A program made the translations under genes and the position numbers. The notes under the pieces were generated by a model. That model was given only the letters and a program-made list of their open reading frames with translations, did no database searches and was not told the DNA's origin. From Shewanella sp. CG12_big_fil_rev_8_21_14_0_65_47_15 (GTDB lineage: Bacteria > Pseudomonadota > Gammaproteobacteria > Enterobacterales > Shewanellaceae), in contig NZ_PFGL01000019.1 in the NCBI RefSeq assembly GCF_002783505.1, forward strand, positions 124,001-188,000: DNA of 64,000 nt, given 5' to 3'. How positions within the stretch are numbered: position 1 is the first letter of the stretch; each line of letters opens with the position of its first letter. This document shows, piece by piece, positions 16,944 to 27,080 of the stretch.

Positions 16944-18860
16944 TTAGAGATGCTTCTGACCCCGAACTTGGCGGTTTTCACCGACTACCATCATTTCACA
17001 TTTTGGACAATCAAAGACCAACTTAAGCACATCGTTGCCGATTTCGAGCACCATAGGATCGGCTTTGATACCCGGCACTTCCTTAGGACAAAGATTGAAG
17101 TTAAATCTCAGGCAGTGCTTAGTGATCATCAAAGGCACATCTTCGGTGACACCATTTTTCTCATAGGTATCTTGAATTTCAATCACACCGTGGCGTTGAT
17201 AAAAACTCTTGGCCTTTTCATTGGCTACGTTACCTAAGTAACTCAAATGTTTAACCGGATAGACCGCATCTTGATTATATTTCCACGGTTTAGGACGTTG
17301 ATAGCCTGCTACACGGGCAAGCTCGAGTGCAGCGACGGCATCACGGCGCAGACCATTCAGCACAGAGGCAGGTAAGAACCATGGCTTAGCGGTTTCAATA
17401 CTGATTTGGCGGGCAACAAAGTCTGTACTGCCCAATTTTGCAAGTTGTGTACGGATAGTCTGCAAGGTTTTTTCGGCATCGGTTGCGGGCGTCTTTTCAA
17501 CTTCAAGTTCAACCGTTGCGCTCAAGCCATACACATCCGTTAGCGTCAGCGCTACCCCAACTGCGGTATCGATTAAGCGCATATCCACGCCAATAATCCG
17601 CTTAGATGATTCCTTAGAGAGTAAGGTTTCAAAGGCTTGATTGTGGTTACGGTATAAGGTCATACCGACTTTTAAATCCTTTGGCACCTGCAACACATGC
17701 AGTTTATGGCCTTCGGCGCGGTTAACCCGCAGACCTTGGAGTTTATCATCGGATTGTTTAGCCATCGCATAATTTGGCGGGAAGTAGGCTAAACCGTCGC
17801 CATTGTTGAATGTATGGCTTGAACTGACTTGAATAAAATCTTTACCAATGGCAACCACTTGGCCCACATCTTGGCCAATATATTTTGGCGAGCGAAAATC
17901 CTTGATCCCTTGGCTACGCTCATGGACAAAATAATCGGTGCTGCCACGGTTAAAGGTTTTTTCGGGATCTGGGGTGAAGGTATGTTCGCAGCGACCGTGG
18001 GATGACGCCTTAAACTCGGGGCGGCGCGCGATAATGGCATCGAGCTTTTGACGATAATGGGCGGTGACGTTTTTAACGTAGCTTAAATCCTTGAGGCGGC
18101 CTTCAATCTTAAATGAACGAATACCCGCATCGATTAAGGCTTCGAGGTTATCGGTTTGGTTATTGTCCTTGAGGGACAATAAGTGTTCATTCTGCGCTAA
18201 TACATCCCCCGAGCGAGTTTTTAAATTCCCCGGCAAACGGCACATTTGCGAGCACTCACCGCGGTTAGCACTGCGATTACTAAAGGCATGGCTCAAGTTA
18301 CACAAACCACTAAACGCCACACAAAGTGCACCGTGAATAAAAAATTCGAGCTGCATATTGGTGTGCGCCGCCACTTCACGGATTTGGCTTAGGCCAAGCT
18401 CACGGGCGAGCACCACCTGGGAGAAGCCAACTTGCTCTAAGAAGGCGACTTTTTCAGGATTACGGTTATCCATTTGAGTACTGGCATGTAAGGCAATAGG
18501 CGGCAAATTGAGTTGCAACACGCCCATATCCTGCACAATCAATGCATCTGCACCGGCTTCGTACAACGCCCAAATCAGTTTTTCGGCCGCATCCAGCTCA
18601 TCGTCCATCAGGATGGTATTGAGCGCCACAAACACTTGAGCATGGTATTGATGGGCATAGGCACACAGGCGAGCGATATCTTCAACACTGTTGCCAGCCG
18701 TTGCCCGCGCCCCAAATGCAGGGCCACCAATATAGACCGCATCCGCACCGTGGCGAATGGCTTCAATACCATAATCGGCATTCTTTGCTGGCGCCAATAA
18801 CTCAAGGCGGTTATGGACGTGAGAAAGATTCTCTGGTGTGTAAATTTCTGGCTGGCTCAT
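16944..18860 (-). CDS. rlhA: 23S rRNA 5-hydroxycytidine synthase RlhA (U32 family)
   Basis: A 638-residue U32-family protein, close in length to E. coli RlhA (YdcP), which hydroxylates C2501 of 23S rRNA using a prephenate-dependent pathway. The N-terminal TIM-barrel contains LELLAPAKN, AVYIGGPAFGAR and the family signature LEFFIHGALCVAFSGLC (about residues 170-187). Cysteines in GECSQMCRLP follow, the likely iron-sulfur ligands. The C-terminal domain ends with a FDCPKCEMMV motif. Other U32 members (TrhP, UbiU) are shorter and lack this tail, so RlhA is the best call. Confidence 0.85.
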   Translation of the reverse strand: MSQPEIYTPENLSHVHNRLELLAPAKNADYGIEAIRHGADAVYIGGPAFGARATAGNSVEDIARLCAYAHQYHAQVFVALNTILMDDELDAAEKLIWALYEAGADALIVQDMGVLQLNLPPIALHASTQMDNRNPEKVAFLEQVGFSQVVLARELGLSQIREVAAHTNMQLEFFIHGALCVAFSGLCNLSHAFSNRSANRGECSQMCRLPGNLKTRSGDVLAQNEHLLSLKDNNQTDNLEALIDAGIRSFKIEGRLKDLSYVKNVTAHYRQKLDAIIARRPEFKASSHGRCEHTFTPDPEKTFNRGSTDYFVHERSQGIKDFRSPKYIGQDVGQVVAIGKDFIQVSSSHTFNNGDGLAYFPPNYAMAKQSDDKLQGLRVNRAEGHKLHVLQVPKDLKVGMTLYRNHNQAFETLLSKESSKRIIGVDMRLIDTAVGVALTLTDVYGLSATVELEVEKTPATDAEKTLQTIRTQLAKLGSTDFVARQISIETAKPWFLPASVLNGLRRDAVAALELARVAGYQRPKPWKYNQDAVYPVKHLSYLGNVANEKAKSFYQRHGVIEIQDTYEKNGVTEDVPLMITKHCLRFNFNLCPKEVPGIKADPMVLEIGNDVLKLVFDCPKCEMMVVGENRQVRGQKHL

Positions 18861-19048
18861 GGCTTCACAGGCTCAACATAATCGGTAACGAAAAGGACGG
18901 GAGTATAGCAAGAACTGAAAAACACCTCTATCAGCAAATCATCAACTAATGCGCTTTAGTTCACTCTCGAGCAGGCATCTTTCAAGGCACACACTTGCAC
19001 CCTCAAGCCTAGCAGGGTATCTTTGCCCCGCATTGACGAATAGGCACT

Positions 19049-19729
19049 ATGATGACTGATTTTATTTACCAACCACCGACTACACCTTGGCTCGATATTC
19101 TTTATCAAGATAAAGACATTATCGTTATCAATAAACCCTCGGGATTATTGTCGGTGCCCGGTCGAGATCCCGCCCATTACGACAGTGTCTATGCCCGTGT
19201 AAAAGCCGAGCATCCCCACTGCCAAATTGTTCATCGCCTCGATATGGCGACTTCGGGCGTGATAGTCGTCGCCCTGATCCGCAGTGCCGAGCGTGAGCTA
19301 AAACGTCAATTCCACGACCGAGAAACCAGCAAAACCTATATCGCACGGGTGGCTGGCCACATTAAACACCACACTGGCAGCGTCGATTACCCGCTGATCT
19401 GTGACTGGCCAAATCGCCCTAAACAGAAGGTCGATCATCTGGTCGGTAAACCTTCATTGACGCACTATGAAGTATTAAGCCGCGCCAAGCGCTCAACCTT
19501 AGTCAAACTCACCCCCATCACCGGCCGTTCACACCAATTAAGGGTCCATATGATGGCGATTGGGCACCCAATACTCGGCGACGGTTTCTATGCCGATCCG
19601 CTCGCTAAATCCTTAGCCCCTCGACTTCTCCTGCATGCTGCAGAACTCACGATTAAACATCCGTACACGGGCGTCAGTATGACTTTTAGTGCCGCAGCGC
19701 CATTTTGTGAGCCACAGGGCGAACAATGA
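19049..19729 (+). CDS. rluA: Dual-specificity pseudouridine synthase RluA
   Basis: A 226-residue RluA-family synthase, short like E. coli RluA (219), lacking the N-terminal S4 domain of RluC/RluD. The catalytic motif HRLDMATSG (Asp about residue 65) and the closing motif ITGRSHQLRVHM are intact. Expected targets are U746 of 23S rRNA and U32 of several tRNAs. Starts at either of two adjacent ATGs (19049 or 19052) after AGG. Divergent from rlhA, so two rRNA-modifying enzymes share an upstream region. Confidence 0.88.
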   Translation: MMTDFIYQPPTTPWLDILYQDKDIIVINKPSGLLSVPGRDPAHYDSVYARVKAEHPHCQIVHRLDMATSGVIVVALIRSAERELKRQFHDRETSKTYIARVAGHIKHHTGSVDYPLICDWPNRPKQKVDHLVGKPSLTHYEVLSRAKRSTLVKLTPITGRSHQLRVHMMAIGHPILGDGFYADPLAKSLAPRLLLHAAELTIKHPYTGVSMTFSAAAPFCEPQGEQ

Positions 19730-19824
19730 TCACTAAAATTAACTGATAACCGCAAAAGCAGTAGCAATTCCCCATAAAAAAACGTAACTTTATGACAATT
19801 CATTATGTTATAGAGAGTTTGTTT

Positions 19825-20286
19825 ATGGAAACCGCATTTCAACGTGATCAGCTGGATAATCATATACTCGAAGCCCTAATGCAGGATGCGCGTACTCCCT
19901 TTGCCGAACTCGCTAAACGTTTCGCAGTGAGTGCAGGCACTATCCATGTTCGGGTAGAAAAGATGAAACAAGCGGGCATAATCACAGGCGCGCAGATCAC
20001 AGTTAATCCTAAGGCACTGGGCTATGATGTTTGTTGCTTTATCGGCATCAATCTAAAAAGCGCGGGAGATTACCCCGCCGCAATAGCCAAACTCAATGCC
20101 CTCGAAGAAGTAGTCGAAGCCTATTACACCACAGGTAACTACAGCATCTTTGTAAAGGTAATGTGCCAATCCATCGATGGCCTGCAGCACGTGCTCATCA
20201 ATCGCATTCAATCCATCGATGAAATTCAGTCGACTGAAACACTCATCAGCCTGCAAAACCCGATTGTCAGGGCGGTGAAGCCTTAG
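19825..20286 (+). CDS. asnC: Lrp/AsnC-family regulator AsnC
   Basis: A 153-residue Lrp/AsnC protein with an N-terminal helix-turn-helix (DARTPFAELAKRFAVSAGTIHVRVEKMKQ region) and a C-terminal RAM ligand-binding domain. Segments such as GTIHVRVEKMKQAGIITGA and IDEIQSTETLI are nearly identical to E. coli AsnC, which senses asparagine and controls asnA. The ATG at 19825 follows AGAGAG and gives the E. coli-like N-terminus; an upstream in-frame ATG at 19792 does not. No asnA lies next to it here, unlike in E. coli. Confidence 0.9.
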   Translation: METAFQRDQLDNHILEALMQDARTPFAELAKRFAVSAGTIHVRVEKMKQAGIITGAQITVNPKALGYDVCCFIGINLKSAGDYPAAIAKLNALEEVVEAYYTTGNYSIFVKVMCQSIDGLQHVLINRIQSIDEIQSTETLISLQNPIVRAVKP

Positions 20287-20491
20287 ATGGTAATGTGCTA
20301 AGTTATTACAATCAGAACAAAATACCGTAAAAATGCGACCTAAGTCTTTTTTCAACCAAAAGTGTTAACCGTAAAGCATTTTTGTGTTACAACTTCATTG
20401 CTAACGCCAATAGAGCGCAGCATTACTATAACAATTCATTAACGGGCGCAATTTACAAAGTGCTCGTACATTTATTGACAAGGAAGAAGTT

Positions 20492-23400
20492 GTGAAGACA
20501 AAACTATCGATTGCTATATCTGCTGCTCTACTATCAAGTGCGGCCAATGCAAACAACAATACACTTAACATTAATCAACTATCTGTTACTCCACATAATA
20601 TTCAACTATCAAAAAACACCAATACCATCAGCGGCATGAAAGATCAGTATGATCAACAAACAGGGGTTGCCACTTTCCAGTGGGCAAAATCTGGCCAAAT
20701 GACACCGGATATGGGTGCCCTTGATGCGAAATACAAACTCACTTTTGCTGCAGATTATTATCTCAATCAAATCGCAGGGTTATCTACAAGCAAAAACACC
20801 AGCTTAAAGCCAGTATTAGCAAGTATTCACGATACTGGTCGCGGTGCAATGATTGCAAAATATCAGCAGGAATATCAAGGTGTGGAGGTATTTAACCATA
20901 CCTTTAACGTACTAATGAACCGAGAGTTTGATCTCGTCGCCACTTCAGGAAATCTTGTACCTTCAAGCGCGGCAAATGCAACTGAACTTAAGGGGATTAG
21001 AACTGAATTTAACGATCCAGTAAATGCCGTGAAAGCGGCATCAAAAGCCATGGGTGTTGCAAATGCAAGCATCAGTGCAGCAACAGCAAGTGGCAAATAC
21101 CAGTCTTTCAGTGTGACAACTTCTGATAGCTCAAAAGTGCTAAAAGGTGAGCCACGTTCCAAGCCTGTATTTTTTGAATTAAAAGGCGCATTAGTGCCTG
21201 CTCATTATGTTGAAATCGAAGTTGCCGATGCAGGCAGTGTAGATTCTGAGTATTACTCTTTTGTGATTAATGACTTAAATAATGAAGTATTGTTTAAACA
21301 TAATCTCACTGCGCAGGAAGCTGCATTCAATTATCGAATTTATGCGGATGAACAAGGTGTGCCTTGGGATGGACCACATGGCAATGTCGTCCCTGCGACC
21401 AGCGCCGATCAAGTGGATGCGACTGAGTATTTAGACGCTCCAATGGTAACGCTCACATCGGGCCCAATCAGCACTATGGATCCTTGGCTTACAGAAGATG
21501 CCACGACAACATCGGGCAATAACGTTTTTGCCTATGTTGACGCTCTCGCACCCGATGGTTTCACTAATGGTGATTTTACGGCAGAGATCACGAGTGATAA
21601 GACTTTTGACTATAAGTACAACACGGATCTGGTTGAAAGCTCAGTTAACAACCGTAAAGCATCTATCGTTAACTTGTTCTATATGAACAACTATTTGCAT
21701 GACATGTTCTACGACCACGGTTTTGATGAAGCAGCGGGTAACGCTCAAGCTCAAAACTACGATCGTGGTGGCGAAGAAGGTGATGCGATAAAAGCCGAAG
21801 TCCAAGATAACTCAGGTTTTAACAACGCAAACATGAGCACGCCAGCCGATGGTCGCTCACCTAGAATGCAAATGTACCTGTGGGATAGTAAAGATGCTGT
21901 AAATGGTGAAGACTATGGCGTGACAGTGACCTCTGATGCAACTATCGGGTTACTCGATTCGACACAACGCGCTAGTTTTGGCCAAGGTCAATTTAACATC
22001 AGTGGTAATGTAGTACGCTTCGTCGATGGTACGGCTCCTGTTAATGATGGTTGTAGCGCGCCAACAAATGCGGCCGAATTAGTAGGCAAGATCGCCATTA
22101 TCGACCGGGGTACATGTGCGTTTACCGCTAAGGCTAAGTTTGCCCAAGAAGCAGGGGCCATTGGTGTTCTCATTGCTAACAACTCAGGTACTGTAGAACC
22201 AGCACCTATGGGTGGTAGTGACGATACAGTTAAAGTCCCAAGCATTGGCTTATCAAAGAATGATGGTGCATTGATTTATACGCAACTCGATGCAGCAAAA
22301 CCTGTCACAGTAACCATGTTCAATACAAAACCATTCAAAGACAGTTCTTGGGATAATGCGATTGTGGCACACGAATGGGGCCACTATATCAGCAACCGTT
22401 TAATCGGCAACTCTTCAGGTCTTATCAACCAACAAGGTCGTTCTATGGGCGAAGGTTGGGGGGATTTCCATGCATTATTAGTTATCTCAGAAGCCGATGA
22501 TGCACTCATCCCTGGCAACGAGTTATTCCAAACGCCTTATGCTGCAATTACTTATGTCGCATCTTTCTACGAAGGCATTCGTAATTACCCTTACAGCACC
22601 AATATGGAGATTAACCCGCTCACCTTCGGTAATGTAGAATTAAATAAAGGAACGAGTGCTGATCAGTACGGTAATGCCGAAGTCCACGATGCAGGTGAGC
22701 CATGGGCCGCCATGTTGTGGGATTGTTATGTTTCGCTAATCAATGATGAACGTTATAGCTTTGCAGAAGCTCGCAGTATGATGATGAACTATCTGGTTGC
22801 GGCTTATAAGATGACGCCAATTGCGCCAACATATACCGAAGCCCGTGATGCATTGCTAGCTACTGCCTATGCGAATGAGCCAAAGGACTATGAACTATTC
22901 CTTAAAGCATTTGCACGCCGTGGTATGGGCATGGGAGCCGAGTCCCCTGCTCGTTATGATGCGAAACACACTGGTGTAGTGGAATCCTATAAAACTGAAC
23001 TTTCCACTTTCAATGTCGCTAACCATACTATCAACGCTGACTACGAAGGACTGACTGTAGGCTACTGTAGTAAAGATGGTATTTTGGACAAAGGTGAAAC
23101 TGGCACGCTGAGTTTCACAATCAAGAACCGTGGTACTCAGAAATTTGAAGCGCTCGAGGGTAAAGTCGAGGTAGTCAGTGGTCAAGATATCACCTTGGCT
23201 AATGAAGGCAAAATCACCTTTAGCGCCATTGACTTATATGCAGAAGCCACGAGTTCACCCATAGAGTTTACACTCAATGAAGCCACAACTGCCGATACCA
23301 TAGAGCTAAAACTGACCTTCCCGGCTTTAGCTGAAGGTACCGAGGTTGATGAGTACAGCTTTACCACTATCGTCAATATGGACTTCAAAGATAAAGCCCT

Positions 23401-24394
23401 CACTGGCAACATGTCAGTCAGCAATATGGAAGATCAAGCAGGACTGGTCGATTTCAAAGAAAATGTGCTCAGCGGCGGCGATATGGCCAAAGGCACCGCA
23501 AAACTTGAAACTACTTATGCGAAGTACTTCCCCGTCGATACACAGTATCTGCGAATTGCGAATAATGGCTTTGCTTCAGATGTTGCTTACGAGACCAAAC
23601 CTGTCACCGTTGGTTATGGCGGCGATTTCAAAATTAGCTGGTTCCAATATTTTGAAATTGAAGAAAATTATGATGGTGGTGTAGTCGAAATTAGCGTCAA
23701 CGGTGGCGATTGGGCCGACGTAACTGAAATGGGTGGGGTGTTTGAAGGGGTAGGCTACACCGGAGAACTGGAAGATTTACTGCCAGGACGTAAGACCTTT
23801 ACTGGCTTTATGGATTTCCCTGGTGACACAGAAACCGTCAACTTCGGTACTAAGTTAAATGGTAACGAAGTTCGCTTCCGCTTCCGCATAGTTTCAGATA
23901 CAAATACCAACGAGTTTGGTTGGATTGTCGATAATATAGCCTTCTCAAATATTGTGACGAGTGTGTTCCATGAACAGACCGCTGGCGATGTCAATCCGTG
24001 CGACAACCGCTTACCAAATGTGACTTTAGCGCCTAGTGCTACTGAAGTTAACGAAGGTGAAGCTGTTAGTATCAATGCTACTGCAATTGATGCCAACGCC
24101 AGTGATGTACTCACTTACACTTGGGTGCAAACCTCAGGAACAGCGGCGACACTAACAGGAGCGGCCACTAACTCACTCAGCTTTACTGCACCACAAGTTA
24201 GTGCAAATGAAACCCTTGAGTTTACTTTGACGGTAAATGATGGAACTGCGGACGTTGTAAGCACAACCTCAGTGAAAGTTAATAACATTCCTGACCCTGT
24301 CGTACCACCAACTCCACATAAATCTTCCGGTGGTAGCTTAGGATGGTTATCATTTATCTTGTTACCTTTGGCAGCATTACGTCGTCGTAAATAA
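20492..24394 (+). CDS. Secreted M36 metalloprotease with PA and GlyGly-CTERM domains
   Basis: A 1300-residue exported zinc protease. In order: Sec signal peptide (1-20), FTP-like propeptide (about 80-155), M36 fungalysin catalytic region interrupted by a protease-associated (PA) insert (about 505-605), HEWGH zinc motif 627-631 with the third ligand in GEGWGD (Glu about 654), beta-rich domains, an Ig/PKD-like domain (about 1195-1275) and a C-terminal GGSLGW plus hydrophobic helix plus RRRK tail. That tail is a GlyGly-CTERM sorting signal, cut by rhombosortase after type II secretion. Start is GTG behind AAGGAAGAAG. It lies alone behind asnC with a strong terminator after it. Confidence 0.92.
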   Translation: MKTKLSIAISAALLSSAANANNNTLNINQLSVTPHNIQLSKNTNTISGMKDQYDQQTGVATFQWAKSGQMTPDMGALDAKYKLTFAADYYLNQIAGLSTSKNTSLKPVLASIHDTGRGAMIAKYQQEYQGVEVFNHTFNVLMNREFDLVATSGNLVPSSAANATELKGIRTEFNDPVNAVKAASKAMGVANASISAATASGKYQSFSVTTSDSSKVLKGEPRSKPVFFELKGALVPAHYVEIEVADAGSVDSEYYSFVINDLNNEVLFKHNLTAQEAAFNYRIYADEQGVPWDGPHGNVVPATSADQVDATEYLDAPMVTLTSGPISTMDPWLTEDATTTSGNNVFAYVDALAPDGFTNGDFTAEITSDKTFDYKYNTDLVESSVNNRKASIVNLFYMNNYLHDMFYDHGFDEAAGNAQAQNYDRGGEEGDAIKAEVQDNSGFNNANMSTPADGRSPRMQMYLWDSKDAVNGEDYGVTVTSDATIGLLDSTQRASFGQGQFNISGNVVRFVDGTAPVNDGCSAPTNAAELVGKIAIIDRGTCAFTAKAKFAQEAGAIGVLIANNSGTVEPAPMGGSDDTVKVPSIGLSKNDGALIYTQLDAAKPVTVTMFNTKPFKDSSWDNAIVAHEWGHYISNRLIGNSSGLINQQGRSMGEGWGDFHALLVISEADDALIPGNELFQTPYAAITYVASFYEGIRNYPYSTNMEINPLTFGNVELNKGTSADQYGNAEVHDAGEPWAAMLWDCYVSLINDERYSFAEARSMMMNYLVAAYKMTPIAPTYTEARDALLATAYANEPKDYELFLKAFARRGMGMGAESPARYDAKHTGVVESYKTELSTFNVANHTINADYEGLTVGYCSKDGILDKGETGTLSFTIKNRGTQKFEALEGKVEVVSGQDITLANEGKITFSAIDLYAEATSSPIEFTLNEATTADTIELKLTFPALAEGTEVDEYSFTTIVNMDFKDKALTGNMSVSNMEDQAGLVDFKENVLSGGDMAKGTAKLETTYAKYFPVDTQYLRIANNGFASDVAYETKPVTVGYGGDFKISWFQYFEIEENYDGGVVEISVNGGDWADVTEMGGVFEGVGYTGELEDLLPGRKTFTGFMDFPGDTETVNFGTKLNGNEVRFRFRIVSDTNTNEFGWIVDNIAFSNIVTSVFHEQTAGDVNPCDNRLPNVTLAPSATEVNEGEAVSINATAIDANASDVLTYTWVQTSGTAATLTGAATNSLSFTAPQVSANETLEFTLTVNDGTADVVSTTSVKVNNIPDPVVPPTPHKSSGGSLGWLSFILLPLAALRRRK

Positions 24395-24415
24395 TAAGAT
24401 TAAGTAACCAAAATT

Positions 24416-24442
24416 AAAAAAGCCGCAATAAGCGGCTTTTTT
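24416..24442 (+). terminator. Intrinsic terminator of the M36 protease gene
   Basis: Stem AAAAAGCCGC / GCGGCTTTTTT with a 5-base loop and a run of T, 22 bases after the stop codon. Confidence 0.92.
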
Positions 24443-24468
24443 ATTATCTGTGACCCGTCCGTCACTCA

Positions 24469-24981
24469 CTAAATAATGGGTGTTTCATCCGTTGGACTGT
24501 AATCAATTTCCAATTCAACCTGACCAAAAGCTTGCAGACGCTTAAGCGCATCAAGCAATACAATATGGCTATCGAGCGGGGTCAGTCGATAGGTATTCTC
24601 GGCAATGTTATCAATGCTAAAACCGGAGGAAAATGCTGATAATGGCGACAGAGTAACAAGCACCAGCGAGCCTTTTAGCCTTCCAAATACAGACATTTGC
24701 GTATCGTAAACCACAACGCCTTTCACTAATTGCCCCGTTGAGGCGGTAAACTGACGACCATTAAATTGATAATGATACAATTTATTTTTCTCAGTAGATG
24801 GATTAACACCTTTGAGTGTTGGCGTAACCTTTGGCTGTGGATTTGATACAACCTCTTGTACTGGTGAAGCTGCAGCCTTAGCGCTGTTATCTAAGAGGTT
24901 GCCACTCGCTACAGTGTCATTTTTTGCATTAGTACAGCCAAATAAACAACTCACAATAAGCAAATATAAAGTATTTCTCAT
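24469..24981 (-). CDS. Putative lipoprotein of unknown function
   Basis: A 170-residue protein whose N-terminus (MRNTLYLLIVSCLFGC) is a lipoprotein signal with lipobox LFGC. A linker of about 50 residues rich in Ala, Ser and Pro follows, then a beta-rich domain (YHYQFNGRQF ... SIDNIAENTYRL). The ATG at 24981 follows AAGGAT; an upstream in-frame start at 25014 would bury the signal. I do not recognise the family. Convergent with the protease gene. Confidence 0.8.
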   Translation of the reverse strand: MRNTLYLLIVSCLFGCTNAKNDTVASGNLLDNSAKAAASPVQEVVSNPQPKVTPTLKGVNPSTEKNKLYHYQFNGRQFTASTGQLVKGVVVYDTQMSVFGRLKGSLVLVTLSPLSAFSSGFSIDNIAENTYRLTPLDSHIVLLDALKRLQAFGQVELEIDYSPTDETPII

Positions 24982-25080
24982 ATTTTTATCCTTAAAAACG
25001 ACGAACTGAGTCATAGATTTACCTTAGCAAGTTCCCATAACAAATGAAGTAAAATAATCCATTAACCAATATTTAGGCAT

Positions 25081-25108
25081 TAAAAAGGGCATAAAAATTT
25101 ATGCCCTT
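25081..25108 (-). terminator. Intrinsic terminator of the yadGH-type operon
   Basis: Read on the minus strand, AAGGGCATAAA pairs with TTTATGCCCTT over a very short loop and is followed by five T. It lies 29 bases past the permease stop. Confidence 0.85.
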
Positions 25109-25136
25109 CAAAAATCCCAATCTTAATTTCAATCAA

Positions 25137-25907
25137 CTACGTACGCAATCCTATCCCTCGGGAGATCAGGTAATAAGCGAGGCCCCATAGCACGGCACAG
25201 AAACCCACCATAATGGCGATGGATAAGGGAATGCTAATATCGGCAAACCCTAAAAATCCGTAGCGGAATACGTTGATCATATACACAACGGGGTTAAGGG
25301 ATGAAACGCCCTGCCAGAAGGATGGCAAGAGTGACAGGGAATAAAACACGCCGCCAAGGTAAGTTAATGGTGTGAGCACAAAAGTCGGTATGATGCTGAT
25401 ATCGTCAAAACTTTTAGCAAATACCGCATTGATAAGACCCCCCAATGAAAATAGCACTGAGGTTAGAAACACAGTCATCACCACTAAGCCAGCATGATGC
25501 AGGCTAATATCGACAAAGAACATCGCGACGAGTGTCACTATCAACCCCACACATAAACCTCGGGCGACGCCACCGCCAACATAGCCCGCAATCATCACAT
25601 AATGTGGCACAGGCGCGACCATAAGCTCTTCTAAGTTGCGCTGAAACTTAGCACTGTAAAAGGAGCTGGCTACATTAGAGTAGGAGTTAGTGATCACCGA
25701 CATCATAATCAAGCCAGGGGCAATAAACTCCATGTAGGACACCCCGCCCATTTCCCCTATTCGGCTGCCTACCAAATTACCAAAAATCAAAAAATACAAG
25801 GTCATGGTAATCGCTGGTGGCACTAAAGTTTGGATCCAAATCCTTGTAAACCGATTAATTTCTTTCGTTAAAATACTTTTAAAGGCGATAAAATAGAGCT
25901 GTTTCAT
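25137..25907 (-). CDS. yadH: ABC-2 type transporter permease (YadH-like)
   Basis: A 256-residue ABC-2 permease with six membrane helices. The N-terminal amphipathic stretch (TRIWIQTLVPPAITMTLYFLIFG) and central MEFIAPGLIMMSV plus PTFVLTPLTYLGGVFYS motifs match the YadH/NodJ group. It forms a complex with the ATPase encoded just upstream; their reading frames overlap by 4 bases. The substrate of YadGH is not established. Confidence 0.9.
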   Translation of the reverse strand: MKQLYFIAFKSILTKEINRFTRIWIQTLVPPAITMTLYFLIFGNLVGSRIGEMGGVSYMEFIAPGLIMMSVITNSYSNVASSFYSAKFQRNLEELMVAPVPHYVMIAGYVGGGVARGLCVGLIVTLVAMFFVDISLHHAGLVVMTVFLTSVLFSLGGLINAVFAKSFDDISIIPTFVLTPLTYLGGVFYSLSLLPSFWQGVSSLNPVVYMINVFRYGFLGFADISIPLSIAIMVGFCAVLWGLAYYLISRGIGLRT

Positions 25908-26842
25908 GCCTTGGCCCCCGGCGTTTTCTTCACTAATTCAACAAAGAGTTCTTCTAAACGATTCGACTTATTGCGCATCGATAACACTTCCACATTGGCG
26001 GCGGTTAACTGGCTAAAAACATCATTCAGATTATGCTCTTTAGCTACATCTACCTCTAAGGTATGGGGATCGGTTAAACGGCTGACCATACCATTGAGCG
26101 CAGGCGCTGCGGGTATATCCCGGCGCAGATCGAGGATAAAGGTTTCCATATTGAGCTTACTGAGCAGCGCCTTCATACTCGTGCACTCAACCAGTATCCC
26201 CTTATCGATAATGCCAATGTTACGGCAGAGCATTTCCGCTTCTTCGAGGTAATGGGTGGTGAGGATAATCGTCACGCCCTGTTGATTGATTTGCTTGAGA
26301 AACGCCCACATAGAACGGCGTAGTTCTATATCCACCCCAGCGGTAGGCTCATCTAAAATCAGTAATTTAGGCTCGTGCATCAGGGCGCGGGCAATCATTA
26401 AACGCCGTTTCATACCGCCGGATAACTCCCGCGACTGGCTGTTGCGTTTTTCCCATAGATCCAATTGACTTAAATATTTTTCGGCACGCTCGAGGGCCAC
26501 AGCTTTTGGCACACCATAGTAGCCCGCCTGATTCACCACAATTTGCAATACGGTTTCAAACTGGTTGAAATTGAACTCCTGCGGCACTAAACCTATGCAA
26601 AGCTTGGCGTGTTCTAGCTGCTTATCAATATCATAACCAAAGACTTTTACCGTCCCTTCAGTCTTTTGCACCAAGGAGCTGATAATCCCAATGGTGGTCG
26701 ATTTTCCTGCCCCATTCGGGCCGAGTAAGGCAAAAAAGTCCCCCTGTTTAACCTCAAGACTGATGCCTTTTACCGCTTCGACACCGCCTTTATAGGTTTT
26801 TTTAAGTCCTTCGAGTACCAGAGCATGGGCTGTATTGGCCAT
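25904..26842 (-). CDS. yadG: ABC transporter ATP-binding protein (YadG-like)
   Basis: A 312-residue ABC ATPase with Walker A GPNGAGKST (about residue 40), signature LSGGMKRR, Walker B LLILDEPTAGVD and H-loop TTHYLEEAE, followed by a C-terminal extension of about 90 residues typical of the drug/polysaccharide exporter subfamily. First gene of the two-gene unit with the ABC-2 permease. Start ATG at 26842. Confidence 0.92.
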   Translation of the reverse strand: MANTAHALVLEGLKKTYKGGVEAVKGISLEVKQGDFFALLGPNGAGKSTTIGIISSLVQKTEGTVKVFGYDIDKQLEHAKLCIGLVPQEFNFNQFETVLQIVVNQAGYYGVPKAVALERAEKYLSQLDLWEKRNSQSRELSGGMKRRLMIARALMHEPKLLILDEPTAGVDIELRRSMWAFLKQINQQGVTIILTTHYLEEAEMLCRNIGIIDKGILVECTSMKALLSKLNMETFILDLRRDIPAAPALNGMVSRLTDPHTLEVDVAKEHNLNDVFSQLTAANVEVLSMRNKSNRLEELFVELVKKTPGAKA

Positions 26843-27030
26843 AGTGATTCCTGATCTTTCAATAGCGAGAGTTATAAGATGGTGGCAAAAAAACCAAATG
26901 CAATACGTTAACAGGGTTAAAAGTCAAAGCTAGGGCTAATCAGTTGAACTGTAAGCGCTTAAATTTATTAAACATGCTCAACTTGAACCTTGGTAGCGTC
27001 ACGGCCCAAACCGCCGTATAGATAAAAGCA

Positions 27031-27055
27031 AAACTCCCACACAGGGCGGGAGTTT
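27031..27055 (-). terminator. Intrinsic terminator after hpt
   Basis: AAACTCCC pairs with GGGAGTTT with T-rich flanks on both strands; on the minus strand it lies about 25 bases past the hpt stop codon. Confidence 0.85.
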
Positions 27056-27080
27056 TGTTTAGGACCGAATGGGGCCTTAA

